Assembly: GCA_027030605.1 (NCBI GenBank)
Contig: JALVEV010000117.1
Location: forward strand, 1-11,725
DNA from: Campylobacteraceae bacterium
Lineage (GTDB): Bacteria; Campylobacterota; Campylobacteria; Campylobacterales; Sulfurovaceae
Length of the DNA stretch: 11,725 bases
Direction: 5' to 3'
The notes beneath the pieces were generated by a model. It saw nothing but the letters and a program-made list of their open reading frames with translations, was not told the DNA's origin and ran no database searches. Positions 1-6,886 of the stretch are shown here, one piece after another; positions within the stretch are counted from its first letter, which is position 1; each line of letters begins with the position of its first letter. A program made the translations under genes and the position numbers.

Positions 1-756
1 TTTAGAGACTCTTGATTTTGTTTTAGAACCATCAGCTTTTACCAGTAGATACTCATCACCCTTTTTAACTTTACCATTAAAAATACGGGTAATACCAATA
101 CGTCCAACAAAGTTGTCACTATCGAGTGTAAATACTTGTGCTTGTGTATCAGCATCAGGTGAACCTTGTGGATATGGAACATGTTCAATAATTGCTTCAA
201 AGAGTGGAGTCATATCTATGTTCTCATCTTCAAGTTCCCACTTTGCGTAACCATCACGTGCAGCAGCATAGAGTACAGGGAACTCTAGTTGCTCTTCATT
301 AGCATCAAGTGCAACTAAGAGGTCAAAGACTTCATCCATAACTCGGTCAGGCTCTGCACCATCTTTATCGATTTTATTAATAACAACTACAGGAATAATC
401 CCAAAAGCAATCGCTTTCTTCAAAACAAACTTAGTTTGAGGCATAACACCCTCTTGTGCGTCAACAAGTAACAGTACCCCATCTACCATTTTTAAAACAC
501 GCTCAACTTCACCACCAAAATCGGCGTGACCAGGAGTGTCAATAATGTTGATTTTATGGTCACCATATGTAATTGCTGTATTTTTAGAAAGAATAGTAAT
601 TCCCCTCTCCATCTCAATGGCATCACTATCCATTGCTCTCTCTTGAACCTCTTGGTGAGCTTCAAATGTACCCGATTGCTGTAGAAGTTGGTCAACAAGT
701 GTTGTCTTACCATGGTCAACGTGTGCAATAACGGCAATATTTTTAATTTTTTGCAT
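1..756 (-). CDS. typA: Translational GTPase TypA/BipA, N-terminal part (cut by window edge)
   Basis: Ribosome-associated GTPase of the EF-G/LepA class; in known bacteria it aids ribosome assembly and growth under stress such as cold. The start is ATG at 756 (MQKIKNIAVIAHVDHGKTT), with AGGAA eight bases upstream. The frame stays open for 252 codons to the left edge, so roughly 60% of a typical 600-residue protein is missing. Visible G motifs: G1 AHVDHGKTT (residues 11-19), G2 ERGIT (50-54), G3 DTPGH (72-76), G4 NKID (126-129). Residues beyond about 200 read as the start of the beta-barrel domain II (VGRIGITRIFNGKVKKGDEY). The AHVDHGKTTLVDQLL start and the ERGITI box separate TypA from EF-Tu, EF-G and LepA. 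It is transcribed divergently from the outer-membrane gene. No frameshift is seen. Confidence 0.96.
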   Translation of the reverse strand, partial: MQKIKNIAVIAHVDHGKTTLVDQLLQQSGTFEAHQEVQERAMDSDAIEMERGITILSKNTAITYGDHKINIIDTPGHADFGGEVERVLKMVDGVLLLVDAQEGVMPQTKFVLKKAIAFGIIPVVVINKIDKDGAEPDRVMDEVFDLLVALDANEEQLEFPVLYAAARDGYAKWELEDENIDMTPLFEAIIEHVPYPQGSPDADTQAQVFTLDSDNFVGRIGITRIFNGKVKKGDEYLLVKADGSKTKSRVSK

Positions 757-790
757 TAATAAAATTCCTATACTCTAAATAATTAAGCGA

Positions 791-820
791 ATTATATCGA
801 AAGATTATTATAGTTATGAA
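791..820 (-). promoter_or_regulatory. Candidate sigma70 promoter for typA
   Basis: On the minus strand a perfect TATAAT lies at 791-796, with TTCATA (4 of 6 matches to TTGACA) at 815-820 and an 18-base spacer. This would give a leader of about 25-30 bases before the typA ATG. A second TATAAT sits at 807-812, so the exact start point is uncertain. Read from sequence only. Confidence 0.45.
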
Positions 821-1005
821 GAATCCTTGATATTCCTGTATGTAGAGTATTAAATCTCTTTTTGTAGCTAATTTTTTATCTATTAAAAACAACTCATATA
901 AAAAAATCAACATAAATATTATTTTATATTAAGTAGAAATCAATAAATAATAAACAATATATTTAAACACCTCTTAAGCTATTTTATAGTTATTTATAGT
1001 ATTTT

Positions 1006-1027
1006 AAAGAGTTCTTTTAAACTCTTT
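1006..1027. repeat. 8-bp inverted repeat just upstream of the -10 box
   Basis: AAAGAGTT (1006-1013) and AACTCTTT (1020-1027) are perfect inverted arms around a 6-base spacer. They end one base before the extended -10 of the outer-membrane gene and so cover the -35 zone. That placement fits an operator for a dimeric regulator. It could equally be a chance hairpin in AT-rich DNA. Confidence 0.4.
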
Positions 1028-1028
1028 G

Positions 1029-1037
1029 TGTTATACT
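1029..1037 (+). promoter_or_regulatory. Extended -10 promoter of the outer-membrane gene
   Basis: TGTTATACT matches the extended -10 form TGnTATAnT, with no good -35, as is common in this phylum. Transcription would start near 1044, giving a leader of about 30 bases that contains the AAAGGAG ribosome binding site (1058-1064). Confidence 0.55.
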
Positions 1038-1072
1038 TCATAATATTTTTAATTATAAAAGGAGATTTCGAT

Positions 1073-1741
1073 ATGAAATTAACATATTCACTTGTAGCAT
1101 TAGCTGCACTTACTACTTTAGGTTTTGCAGGGGGAGATATTAATCCTGTAACAGTTTTTGAACAAGAACCAGTTGTTGTTCCAGTGGAGCCTGTTCCAGA
1201 GCCAGAGCCAGAGCCAGTACCAGCTCCAGCACCAGCTCCAGCTCCAACTCCAAAACCTGTTGCTAAACCAGTAGCTAAACCTTTAGGTTTTTATCTTGCT
1301 GGTGGTATTACCGATGTTACAGTAAGTTATCCTCATGATAGTGCACCTAGCTTATTTACTGATAAAGTAAATCAAGATAGACAAGTAGGCGTAACTGCTA
1401 GATTAGGTTATGACTTTATGGATTATTTAGGTGCTGAATTAAGAGGTACTTATGGAATTAGTAAAAATGGTACAGGTTTTGATAAGTATAAACAATTTGG
1501 TGCTTACTTAAAACCAAATTATGATATTACTAAAGAACTTAACCTTTACGGTCTAATTGGAGCTTCAAAGTCAGACCATGCAGGTATTGCTGGTTCATCA
1601 ACAGGACTCTCTTACGGTGCGGGTGTTGATTATGGAGTTACTAAAAATATCTCTATCTTTACTGATGTTATTAATTTTATGGATAAATCAAATGTTCCAG
1701 AGTCTTGGGGACTAACTGTTGGTGCAGGTTACGAATTCTAA
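1073..1741 (+). CDS. Secreted outer-membrane beta-barrel protein with N-terminal Pro/Glu/Ala linker
   Basis: A 222-residue exported protein. The chosen ATG at 1073 has AAAGGAG eight bases upstream and opens directly into a signal peptide (MKLTYSLVALAALTTLGFA, probable cleavage after A19). An in-frame start 45 bases earlier would put a hydrophobic, poorly charged stretch before the signal and has no good ribosome binding site. Residues 30-70 are a low-complexity Pro/Glu/Ala/Lys linker. Residues 71-222 alternate polar and hydrophobic short strands with Gly/Tyr turns (for example GVTARLGYDFMDYLGAELRG and GLTVGAGYEF), typical of a small OmpA/OprF-like barrel. The protein ends in Phe, the usual terminal aromatic for barrel insertion. 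There is no OmpA-type peptidoglycan domain after the barrel. The function is unknown: porin-like, adhesive or structural roles are all possible. It is a single-gene unit with its own promoter and terminator. Confidence 0.8.
   Translation: MKLTYSLVALAALTTLGFAGGDINPVTVFEQEPVVVPVEPVPEPEPEPVPAPAPAPAPTPKPVAKPVAKPLGFYLAGGITDVTVSYPHDSAPSLFTDKVNQDRQVGVTARLGYDFMDYLGAELRGTYGISKNGTGFDKYKQFGAYLKPNYDITKELNLYGLIGASKSDHAGIAGSSTGLSYGAGVDYGVTKNISIFTDVINFMDKSNVPESWGLTVGAGYEF
1196..1252 (+). repeat. Pro-X simple-sequence coding repeat
   Basis: Alternating CCA codons with GAG, then GCT/GCA/ACT, encode the PEPEPEP and PAPAPAP stretch (residues 42-60 of the outer-membrane protein). The CCAGAG unit occurs three times perfectly at 1196-1213. 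Hexamer units keep the reading frame if the tract expands or shrinks, so length variation between strains would change linker length rather than switch the gene off. Confidence 0.85.
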
Positions 1742-1753
1742 AATTTTATTTGT

Positions 1754-1781
1754 ATAGCAACCTTTTTATAAAGGTTGCTAT
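1754..1781 (+). terminator. Terminator-like hairpin after the outer-membrane gene
   Basis: ATAGCAACCTTT (1754-1765) pairs perfectly with AAAGGTTGCTAT (1770-1781) around a TTAT loop, giving a 12-bp stem 12 bases after the stop codon. The sequence after it is T/C-rich (CTACTTTCTACTTTCT) rather than a clean T run, so termination may be partial. Confidence 0.65.
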
Positions 1782-1880
1782 CTACTTTCTACTTTCTAAA
1801 CTAAAATATCTCTAAAAATTTCATACTTTACTAAGTTTTTATATATATTTTAGAAACTTTACTATTACAGGAGATACCCC

Positions 1881-3509
1881 TTGCGACTGCTACTCTTTCT
1901 CGGGCTTTTTATTTCAATCCTTTACTCTACACAACTTGACGATAAGTTAAAATTTGTCATTACAAATCAACCTCAACAGCTATCTAGCTATAGAGATGAA
2001 CAGCAACTTATACAAAAACTTTATGCAAAAAACTTCTATAGACCATTATGGATTGGACACGCTAAAAATCTTAATGATTTACGAATGGCTTTACAGAATC
2101 CATACTACAATTATAAATATAAAGATTTTTATCAGAGTCAAATAGAACAATACCTCTATTTACTACATGATAATATGAACCTTAACCAAAATAGTGAAGA
2201 GTTAAGTAGACTTGATATTTTACTCACTCGTGCCTACTTAGCACTAACAAAATTTATTGTTAAAAGCGATATAGACTGGGAGAAGGTTCAAACAAAAATA
2301 GCTAACTTAAAAGAGGAAAAAGATATTACAGCTAGTTGGGAGATGGTTCATAAGTCACTACCTTCAACTTCAAAACTCTTCTCAGCTATAACAAGTCAAA
2401 ATCTAAATGAATTTTTTAACTCACTAACCCCCTTACCTAAACTACATAAAGATTTAATAGACTCTTTAATGTTCTATCGAAATATGGGGCAACCTGAACG
2501 TATTAAATATGCAAAAGATTTAAAGTTAGGAGATAGTTATCCCTATGTTAGCGATGTAAAAAAACGCCTAATTTTATCAGGAGATATGCTCAATAGAAAT
2601 AATACTAGTGAACTTTTTGATAATGATTTAAAAGAAGCAATCTATAGTTATAAAGACCGTTTTAAACTAAAACAGAATGGATTAATTGATAAAATACTTG
2701 TCTATTACCTAAATAAACCTATTCATCTTCTTGTAGAACAAATTGTGACCAACCTTGATAAACTAAAGGTATTTCCAAATAGATTCCCATCAGAATATAT
2801 TAGAGTAAATATTCCAGATTTTAGAATGAACTACTTCCGTAATGGTATACCTATTCTTGATATGCGTGCTGTCGTAGGAAGACCTGAACGTCCTACTCCT
2901 ATTTTTTCAAGCTATATGACCTATTTAGAGATTAATCCCACATGGACTATTCCTGAGAATTTAGTACGAAGAGATTTAATTGTTGCACTACAAGAGCATC
3001 CTGACTATCTTAAAGAGCATAATATCCATGTTTTTTATGGCTGGAAGAAAAAAGGGGAGATAAAAGACTTTAAACCAGAAATGCTCTTTCCTTATGCTGA
3101 CAAATCAAAAGGACATATACCTTACCGATTTGTTCAATACCCAGGAGATGACAATGCATTAGGACGTATTAAGTTTATGTTTCCAAACAAATACTCTGTC
3201 TATCTTCATGATACGGATAACAAATCACTCTTTCAATATAGATATCGTGTCTATAGTTCAGGATGTATGAGACTAGAAAAACCCTTTGCACTGCTTGAAG
3301 TATTAAAATCTCATATTAGTAAAAAAGATTTAAAAATCATAGATAAATATCAAAATACTTTAAAAAACAAAGTAATTAGATTAACTAAAAAAATACCTGT
3401 CTATACCACCTATTTTACAGTATTTAAAAGAAATGGAATGACCTATTTCCGTAAAGATATTTATGAATATGATAAATTTATTCGTCAATCACAAATAACT
3501 ACTTTCTAA
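1881..3509 (+). CDS. L,D-transpeptidase of the YcbB/LdtD type (YkuD domain)
   Basis: A 542-residue periplasmic peptidoglycan enzyme expected to form 3-3 (mDAP-mDAP) cross-links or attach proteins to stem peptides. The start is TTG at 1881, chosen because AGGAG lies seven bases upstream and the protein then opens with a signal sequence (MRLLLFLGLFISILYS). No in-frame ATG occurs before residue 69. Residues about 40-200 resemble the YcbB scaffold region. Residues 216-280 fit a peptidoglycan-binding-like fold, with an inserted loop. Residues 306-475 are the YkuD catalytic domain: NPTWTIPENL (352-361), His443 in YLHDTDNKSLF, and the nucleophile Cys462 in SSGCMRL (459-465). The His-to-Cys spacing of 19 matches what I recall for E. 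coli YcbB. At 542 residues it is a little shorter than E. coli LdtD. Its last 11 bases overlap the convergent TPR gene. A Csd6-like carboxypeptidase is less likely given the YcbB-type scaffold. Confidence 0.9.
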   Translation: MRLLLFLGLFISILYSTQLDDKLKFVITNQPQQLSSYRDEQQLIQKLYAKNFYRPLWIGHAKNLNDLRMALQNPYYNYKYKDFYQSQIEQYLYLLHDNMNLNQNSEELSRLDILLTRAYLALTKFIVKSDIDWEKVQTKIANLKEEKDITASWEMVHKSLPSTSKLFSAITSQNLNEFFNSLTPLPKLHKDLIDSLMFYRNMGQPERIKYAKDLKLGDSYPYVSDVKKRLILSGDMLNRNNTSELFDNDLKEAIYSYKDRFKLKQNGLIDKILVYYLNKPIHLLVEQIVTNLDKLKVFPNRFPSEYIRVNIPDFRMNYFRNGIPILDMRAVVGRPERPTPIFSSYMTYLEINPTWTIPENLVRRDLIVALQEHPDYLKEHNIHVFYGWKKKGEIKDFKPEMLFPYADKSKGHIPYRFVQYPGDDNALGRIKFMFPNKYSVYLHDTDNKSLFQYRYRVYSSGCMRLEKPFALLEVLKSHISKKDLKIIDKYQNTLKNKVIRLTKKIPVYTTYFTVFKRNGMTYFRKDIYEYDKFIRQSQITTF

Positions 3510-4320
3510 AGAGAGAGAGTAGTTTATTTAAGAGGTTCCCCTTAAATAAAAGATTTTTTTCAATCTCAACTAAATTCTTCTTGCAAAGCAGTAGGCTTTT
3601 GTCATCGCTTGGTAAAATTAGCTCTTTAATCTCAATTGCTTTTAACATTGCTCTATAGGCTTTATCATACTCAAATAGATGATAGTAACAGAGTGCTAAA
3701 CTGTTATAACTGATGGCTGTATCTGGATGACTCATTCGATATAACTCGACTCGTGTCGCTAAAGCACTCTCAAAGAGAGGTAATGCTAAAGTATACTCTT
3801 CAATAAACGCATAAAAGAAACCTAATTCATGATTACTTTTTGCCGTTAGAGGATGTAATTCACCTAACTCTTTTTGACGAATAGCTAAAGCCTTTTTATA
3901 AAAGTAAAGAGCCTCCTCTTGATTATCCATGGTAAAATATATGTTCCCTAGAGAACTAAATATAGAAGCATTTTCAAGCGACTCTTCTCCATAAATTCTA
4001 TTATTGATACGCATTGCCCTCTCATAAAGTAAAATTGCTTTTCCCTCTTCTTTATTGGCATGATACGCATCTGCTACTTTTACAATAGCAATAACTGTTT
4101 TTTTATGATACTTTCCAAAACTATTCAACTGATTTTTTAAAAATGCTTCTGATACCTCAATCATTTTTTTAAAATTATTCTCTTGTTTATAAGTAACAAA
4201 AAGCTCTTGGTACTCCTCACTAGTTAGGGGGTTAAGTAGAGTATTATCTCTTTTTTCTAATTCAGAAGTACATTGAGAGTCCTTAACAATAGAAAATTTA
4301 GGGTGCATAAATAGTTTCAT
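3499..4320 (-). CDS. Kinesin-light-chain-like tetratricopeptide repeat protein
   Basis: A 273-residue protein made almost entirely of TPR helices. ATG at 4320 is preferred over the in-frame ATG at 4308 because AAGGAG (4331-4336) lies nine bases before it. There is no signal peptide or membrane segment, so it is probably cytoplasmic. Repeats of about 42 residues are seen at roughly 75-110, 117-152, 159-194 and 201-234, with a weaker one at 36-69. They carry the TPR signature (SLGNIYFTMDNQEEALYFYKKAL) and the HP-T linker typical of the kinesin-light-chain subtype (GELHPLTA, MSHPDTA). Such proteins are protein-binding scaffolds, and no enzyme domain is attached. The C-terminus is Lys/Leu-rich. 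It is transcribed away from nifS and towards the transpeptidase gene, overlapping its stop by 11 bases. The partner and pathway cannot be deduced. Confidence 0.85.
   Translation of the reverse strand: MKLFMHPKFSIVKDSQCTSELEKRDNTLLNPLTSEEYQELFVTYKQENNFKKMIEVSEAFLKNQLNSFGKYHKKTVIAIVKVADAYHANKEEGKAILLYERAMRINNRIYGEESLENASIFSSLGNIYFTMDNQEEALYFYKKALAIRQKELGELHPLTAKSNHELGFFYAFIEEYTLALPLFESALATRVELYRMSHPDTAISYNSLALCYYHLFEYDKAYRAMLKAIEIKELILPSDDKSLLLCKKNLVEIEKNLLFKGNLLNKLLSLFRK
3523..3560 (+). terminator. Candidate intrinsic terminator of the transpeptidase gene, inside the antisense TPR gene
   Basis: TTTATTTAAG (3523-3532) and CTTAAATAAA (3541-3550) form a perfect 10-bp stem around an 8-base loop, followed after three bases by seven T (3554-3560). 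It lies 14 bases after the plus-strand stop but within the 3' coding end of the minus-strand TPR gene. The stem is nearly all A-T, so its strength is doubtful. A second imperfect 11-bp stem (3497-3507 with 3514-3524) lies just before it and shares two bases. Confidence 0.5.
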
Positions 4321-4352
4321 TATTAAAAACTCCTTATATATATATAATATAT

Positions 4353-4358
4353 ATTATA
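4353..4358 (-). promoter_or_regulatory. Candidate -10 box of the TPR gene
   Basis: A minus-strand TATAAT at 4353-4358 would give a start near 4346 and a leader of about 25 bases holding the AAGGAG site. No convincing -35 is seen, and the surroundings are a TA-repeat (about 4335-4359), which weakens the call. Confidence 0.35.
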
Positions 4359-4381
4359 TCCTTGTTTTTTTAGAAAAATAG

Positions 4382-4424
4382 ATGCTATAGAGCTTTTTTT
4401 TAAATAATTAAAAAAAAATAGCAT
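4382..4424. repeat. Large imperfect inverted repeat with T8/A8 arms
   Basis: ATGCTAT (4382-4388) pairs with ATAGCAT (4418-4424). After an unpaired AGAGC, eight T (4394-4401) pair with eight A (4410-4417) around AAATAATT. The total is 15 pairs. The T8-AAATAATTA string recurs exactly at 4463-4479. This could be a protein site, a cruciform, or simple A/T-run noise. Confidence 0.4.
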
Positions 4425-4539
4425 TTTATTTTTATTTTATATATTTAAAAAAACATTTTTTATTTTTTTTAAATAATTAGAACTTTTATATCACATTTTC
4501 TATTTTAAAATTAATAAAAAACTAAAAACTTCTCATATA

Positions 4540-4569
4540 ACTCCTTTTTAACCACCAAAGGAGTATAAT
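4540..4569 (+). promoter_or_regulatory. Palindrome overlapping a TATAAT box upstream of nifS
   Basis: ACTCCTTT (4540-4547) and AAAGGAGT (4557-4564) are perfect 8-bp arms around a 9-base spacer. The last arm base is the first T of TATAAT (4564-4569). If this is the nifS promoter, the palindrome occupies the space between -35 and -10 and could be an operator. The leader would then be about 110 bases and include the next repeat. Confidence 0.45.
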
Positions 4570-4627
4570 CGCAAAAATTTTTATACTTTATGCTTCTTTA
4601 AGGTTGTATGGTGTAGTATGAAAAAAG

Positions 4628-4656
4628 TTAAATCAGACTAATTTTATCCGATTTAA
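4628..4656 (+). promoter_or_regulatory. Operator-like inverted repeat before nifS, resembling an IscR type 1 site
   Basis: TTAAATCAGA (4628-4637) faces TCCGATTTAA (4647-4656), with nine of ten positions complementary around a 9-base spacer. The 25-base core 4630-4654 aligns without gaps to the E. coli IscR type 1 layout (ATA, three bases, GACT, five bases, AGTC, three bases, TAT) as I recall it. The left GACT is exact, while the right half is TATC instead of AGTC. It ends 29 bases before the nifS start. Control by an Rrf2/IscR-like Fe-S sensor is an inference; no such regulator lies in this window. Confidence 0.4.
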
Positions 4657-4685
4657 AATTTATGAGCCAGACTCAAAGGAAATTA

Positions 4686-5885
4686 ATGAGAGTTTATTTA
4701 GACAATAACGCTACTACTATTGTTGACCCACATGTATTTGAGGAGATGGAGCCTTTTTTTGTGCAGAAGTATGGTAACCCTAACTCACTACATGCTTTTG
4801 CAGGAGAGACACACCCCCACATTAAAACTGCTATGGAGAAAATCTATGCAGGTATTCAAGCTAATAGAAAAGACTCTGTAGTCATCACCTCTTGTGCAAC
4901 AGAGAGCAATAACTGGGTTTTAAAATCTATCTACTTCGAATATATATTAACAGGTAAAAAGAACCATATTATAGTCTCAGAGGTTGAACACCCATCTGTG
5001 ATTGCTACAGCTAAGTTTATTGAGTCACAAGGGTGCAAAGTTACTTACCTTCCTATTAACTCTGAAGGACTCATAGAAGCTCAATCAGTTAGAGATGCCA
5101 TTACAGATAAGACTGCTTTAGTCTCTGTAATGTGGGCAAACAATGAGACAGGGGCAATTTTCCCTGTTCAAGAGATTGGAGAGATTTGTAAAGAGCATGG
5201 AGTACTTTTCCATACTGATGCCGTTCAGGCTATTGGTAAACTACCTGTCTCTGTGCAAGAGTTCAATGTTGACTATCTAACCTTTTCAGCACATAAATTT
5301 CATGGACCAAAAGGTGTTGGTGCTTTATACATTAAACAAGGTAGAGAACTTATACCACTTCTACATGGTGGTTCTCAAATGGGAGGTCTTCGCTCTGGAA
5401 CACTTAATGTACCAGGTATTGTTGGTATGGGTAAAGCGATGGAACAGGCTATTGATGCTCTTGATTTTGAGATGAGTGAGATTAAAGAGCTTAGAGATGA
5501 GTTTGAAGATGCACTTTTAGAGATTCCAGATACCTTTGTGGTTACTCCTAGAAATAGAAGAACCCCAAATACCATTCTTATCTCATTTAGAGGAATTGAG
5601 GGTGAATCAATGCTTTGGGATTTAAACCGTGCAGGTATTGCAGCGAGTACAGGTTCTGCTTGTGCCTCTGAAGACCTTGAGGCCAACTCTGTTATGGAGG
5701 CGATTGGTGCAGATGAAGATTTAGCTCATACAGCCATTAGATTCTCTCTGAGTCGCTACACTACCAAAGAGGAGCTTGACTATACACTAGAAGTAGTTAA
5801 AAAAGCAGTTAAAAGATTAAGAGAGATTTCAAGTTCATATGCTTATGCTCCAGAGGGTCATGAGTCTGGATTAACAGCACATTAA
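4686..5885 (+). CDS. nifS: Cysteine desulfurase NifS
   Basis: A 399-residue PLP enzyme that removes sulfur from cysteine and passes it as persulfide to the NifU scaffold, in the cytoplasm. The ATG at 4686 is chosen because AAAGGA (4675-4680) precedes it by five bases and the protein then begins MRVYLDNNATT, as NifS proteins do. An in-frame ATG at 4662 would add eight residues and lacks a ribosome binding site. Key residues: DNNATT (6-11), the PLP lysine Lys204 in SAHKFHGPKG, RSGTLN after the HGG loop, and the catalytic Cys326 in STGSACASED. The length is normal for the family. nifU follows after 24 bases, so the two genes form an operon. No other nif genes are present. In Helicobacter and Campylobacter this NIF-type pair is the general Fe-S assembly system, not a nitrogen-fixation marker. 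Confidence 0.96.
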   Translation: MRVYLDNNATTIVDPHVFEEMEPFFVQKYGNPNSLHAFAGETHPHIKTAMEKIYAGIQANRKDSVVITSCATESNNWVLKSIYFEYILTGKKNHIIVSEVEHPSVIATAKFIESQGCKVTYLPINSEGLIEAQSVRDAITDKTALVSVMWANNETGAIFPVQEIGEICKEHGVLFHTDAVQAIGKLPVSVQEFNVDYLTFSAHKFHGPKGVGALYIKQGRELIPLLHGGSQMGGLRSGTLNVPGIVGMGKAMEQAIDALDFEMSEIKELRDEFEDALLEIPDTFVVTPRNRRTPNTILISFRGIEGESMLWDLNRAGIAASTGSACASEDLEANSVMEAIGADEDLAHTAIRFSLSRYTTKEELDYTLEVVKKAVKRLREISSSYAYAPEGHESGLTAH

Positions 5886-5909
5886 AAAATTAGAATACAA
5901 AGGAAAAAC

Positions 5910-6881
5910 ATGGGAATAGATAGTTTAGTAGGTGGTACCATCTGGGATGAGTATAGCCAAAAAGTAACTGATTTAATGAATAACCCTAGAAATATGGGTG
6001 AGATTACAGAGGAAGAGGCAGAAGCAATGGGTGCAAAACTTATTGTTGCTGACTTTGGAGCAGAATCGTGTGGTGATGCTGTACGTCTCTACTGGGCTGT
6101 AGACCCCAAAACAGATATCATCAAAGAGTCAAAATTTAAATCTTTTGGTTGTGGTACAGCTATTGCTTCATCAGATACCATGGCAGAGCTTTGTAAAGGC
6201 AAAACGGTTCAAGAGGCTGTTAAGATTACCAACATTGATGTTGAAAAAGCGATGAGAGACACACCTGATACACCATCGGTTCCACCTCAAAAGATGCACT
6301 GTTCAGTTATGGCGTATGATGTTATCAAAAAAGCAGCAGCACAGTATATGAATGTCGATATGGAGAGCTTTGAAGAGGAGATTATTGTCTGTGAGTGTGC
6401 AAGGGTCTCTCTATCTACACTTAGAGAAGTTATTCGTCTTAATGACCTTACAACGGTAGAGCAGATTACAGACTACACTAAAGCTGGAGCATTCTGTAAA
6501 TCGTGTATTAAACCTGGTGGTCATGAAGAGAAAGATATCTATTTAGTAGATTTACTTGAAGAGTATGAAAAAGAGAAGATAGCAGCAGGTGCTACTTTAG
6601 GTAATGATGGTGAAGGAGTTGAGTTTGCTAAAATGACCATTGTTCAAAAGCTTAAAGCTGTCGAGAAAGTGATTGATGATAACATTCGCCAAATGCTTAT
6701 TATGGATGGTGGAGATATGGAAGTTCTTGATATTAAAGAGAATGGTGAACACTTTGACATCTATATTCGATACTTAGGTGCATGTAGTGGTTGTGCTTCT
6801 GCTGATACTGGTACACTTTTTGCAATTGAGAATATCTTAAAAGAGAAACTTGACCCAAATATTCGTGTTTTACCTATCTAA
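5910..6881 (+). CDS. nifU: Three-domain Fe-S scaffold protein NifU
   Basis: A 323-residue scaffold on which NifS-derived sulfur and iron are built into clusters for transfer to target proteins. The start at 5910 has AAGGA six bases upstream. The N-terminal IscU-like domain (about 8-145) has its three ligand cysteines Cys54 (ESCGDAVRL), Cys81 (FGCGTAIASSD) and Cys131 (HCSVMA). The middle BFD-like [2Fe-2S] domain (about 158-205) has Cys161, Cys163, Cys196 and Cys199. The C-terminal Nfu domain (about 245-323) has CSGC with Cys292 and Cys295. All nine expected cysteines are therefore present, and the length is normal for full-length NifU. The linker at 205-243 is acidic and Glu-rich. It is the second gene of the nifS operon and is followed by a clear terminator. 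Confidence 0.96.
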   Translation: MGIDSLVGGTIWDEYSQKVTDLMNNPRNMGEITEEEAEAMGAKLIVADFGAESCGDAVRLYWAVDPKTDIIKESKFKSFGCGTAIASSDTMAELCKGKTVQEAVKITNIDVEKAMRDTPDTPSVPPQKMHCSVMAYDVIKKAAAQYMNVDMESFEEEIIVCECARVSLSTLREVIRLNDLTTVEQITDYTKAGAFCKSCIKPGGHEEKDIYLVDLLEEYEKEKIAAGATLGNDGEGVEFAKMTIVQKLKAVEKVIDDNIRQMLIMDGGDMEVLDIKENGEHFDIYIRYLGACSGCASADTGTLFAIENILKEKLDPNIRVLPI

Positions 6882-6886
6882 GCTTT

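Larger units (their letters stand above)
757..1072. other. Divergent intergenic region between typA and the outer-membrane gene
   Basis: This 316-base gap is strongly AT-rich and has no credible reading frame. The left end holds the typA promoter and ribosome binding site on the minus strand. The right end holds an inverted repeat, an extended -10 promoter and the ribosome binding site of the outer-membrane gene. Nothing recognisable was seen between about 830 and 1000 beyond AT-rich sequence with short TTATAGT repeats. Confidence 0.7.
4321..4685. other. Very AT-rich divergent regulatory region between the TPR gene and nifS
   Basis: This 365-base gap has no credible gene. It holds, from left to right, a TA-rich TPR promoter zone, a large imperfect hairpin (4382-4424), a 17-base direct repeat (4394-4410 and 4463-4479), an 8-bp inverted repeat touching a TATAAT (4540-4569), and a second inverted repeat (4628-4656) shortly before the nifS ribosome binding site. 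Poly-A and poly-T runs dominate 4390-4520, which suggests curved or stiff DNA. Confidence 0.65.

Noticed and set aside
492..737. 81-codon minus-strand frame inside typA
   Set aside because: It overlaps typA in another frame, has no ribosome site, and its protein resembles no family; typA itself is well supported.
1954..2145. 63-codon plus-strand frame inside the transpeptidase gene
   Set aside because: It is out of frame with the clearly coding YcbB-like sequence and has no start signals.
4618..4641. Seven-residue ORF (MKKVKSD) just before nifS
   Set aside because: The nearest AAGG is 14 bases away, and the frame runs through the inverted repeat; no evidence of a leader peptide.
5375..5686. 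103-codon minus-strand frame opposite nifS
   Set aside because: It lies antisense to the conserved catalytic region of nifS and its Ser/Pro-rich product looks like the complement of coding sequence.
4686..6881. nifS-nifU as evidence of nitrogen fixation
   Set aside because: No nitrogenase or other nif genes are seen, and in Campylobacterota this pair serves general Fe-S assembly.
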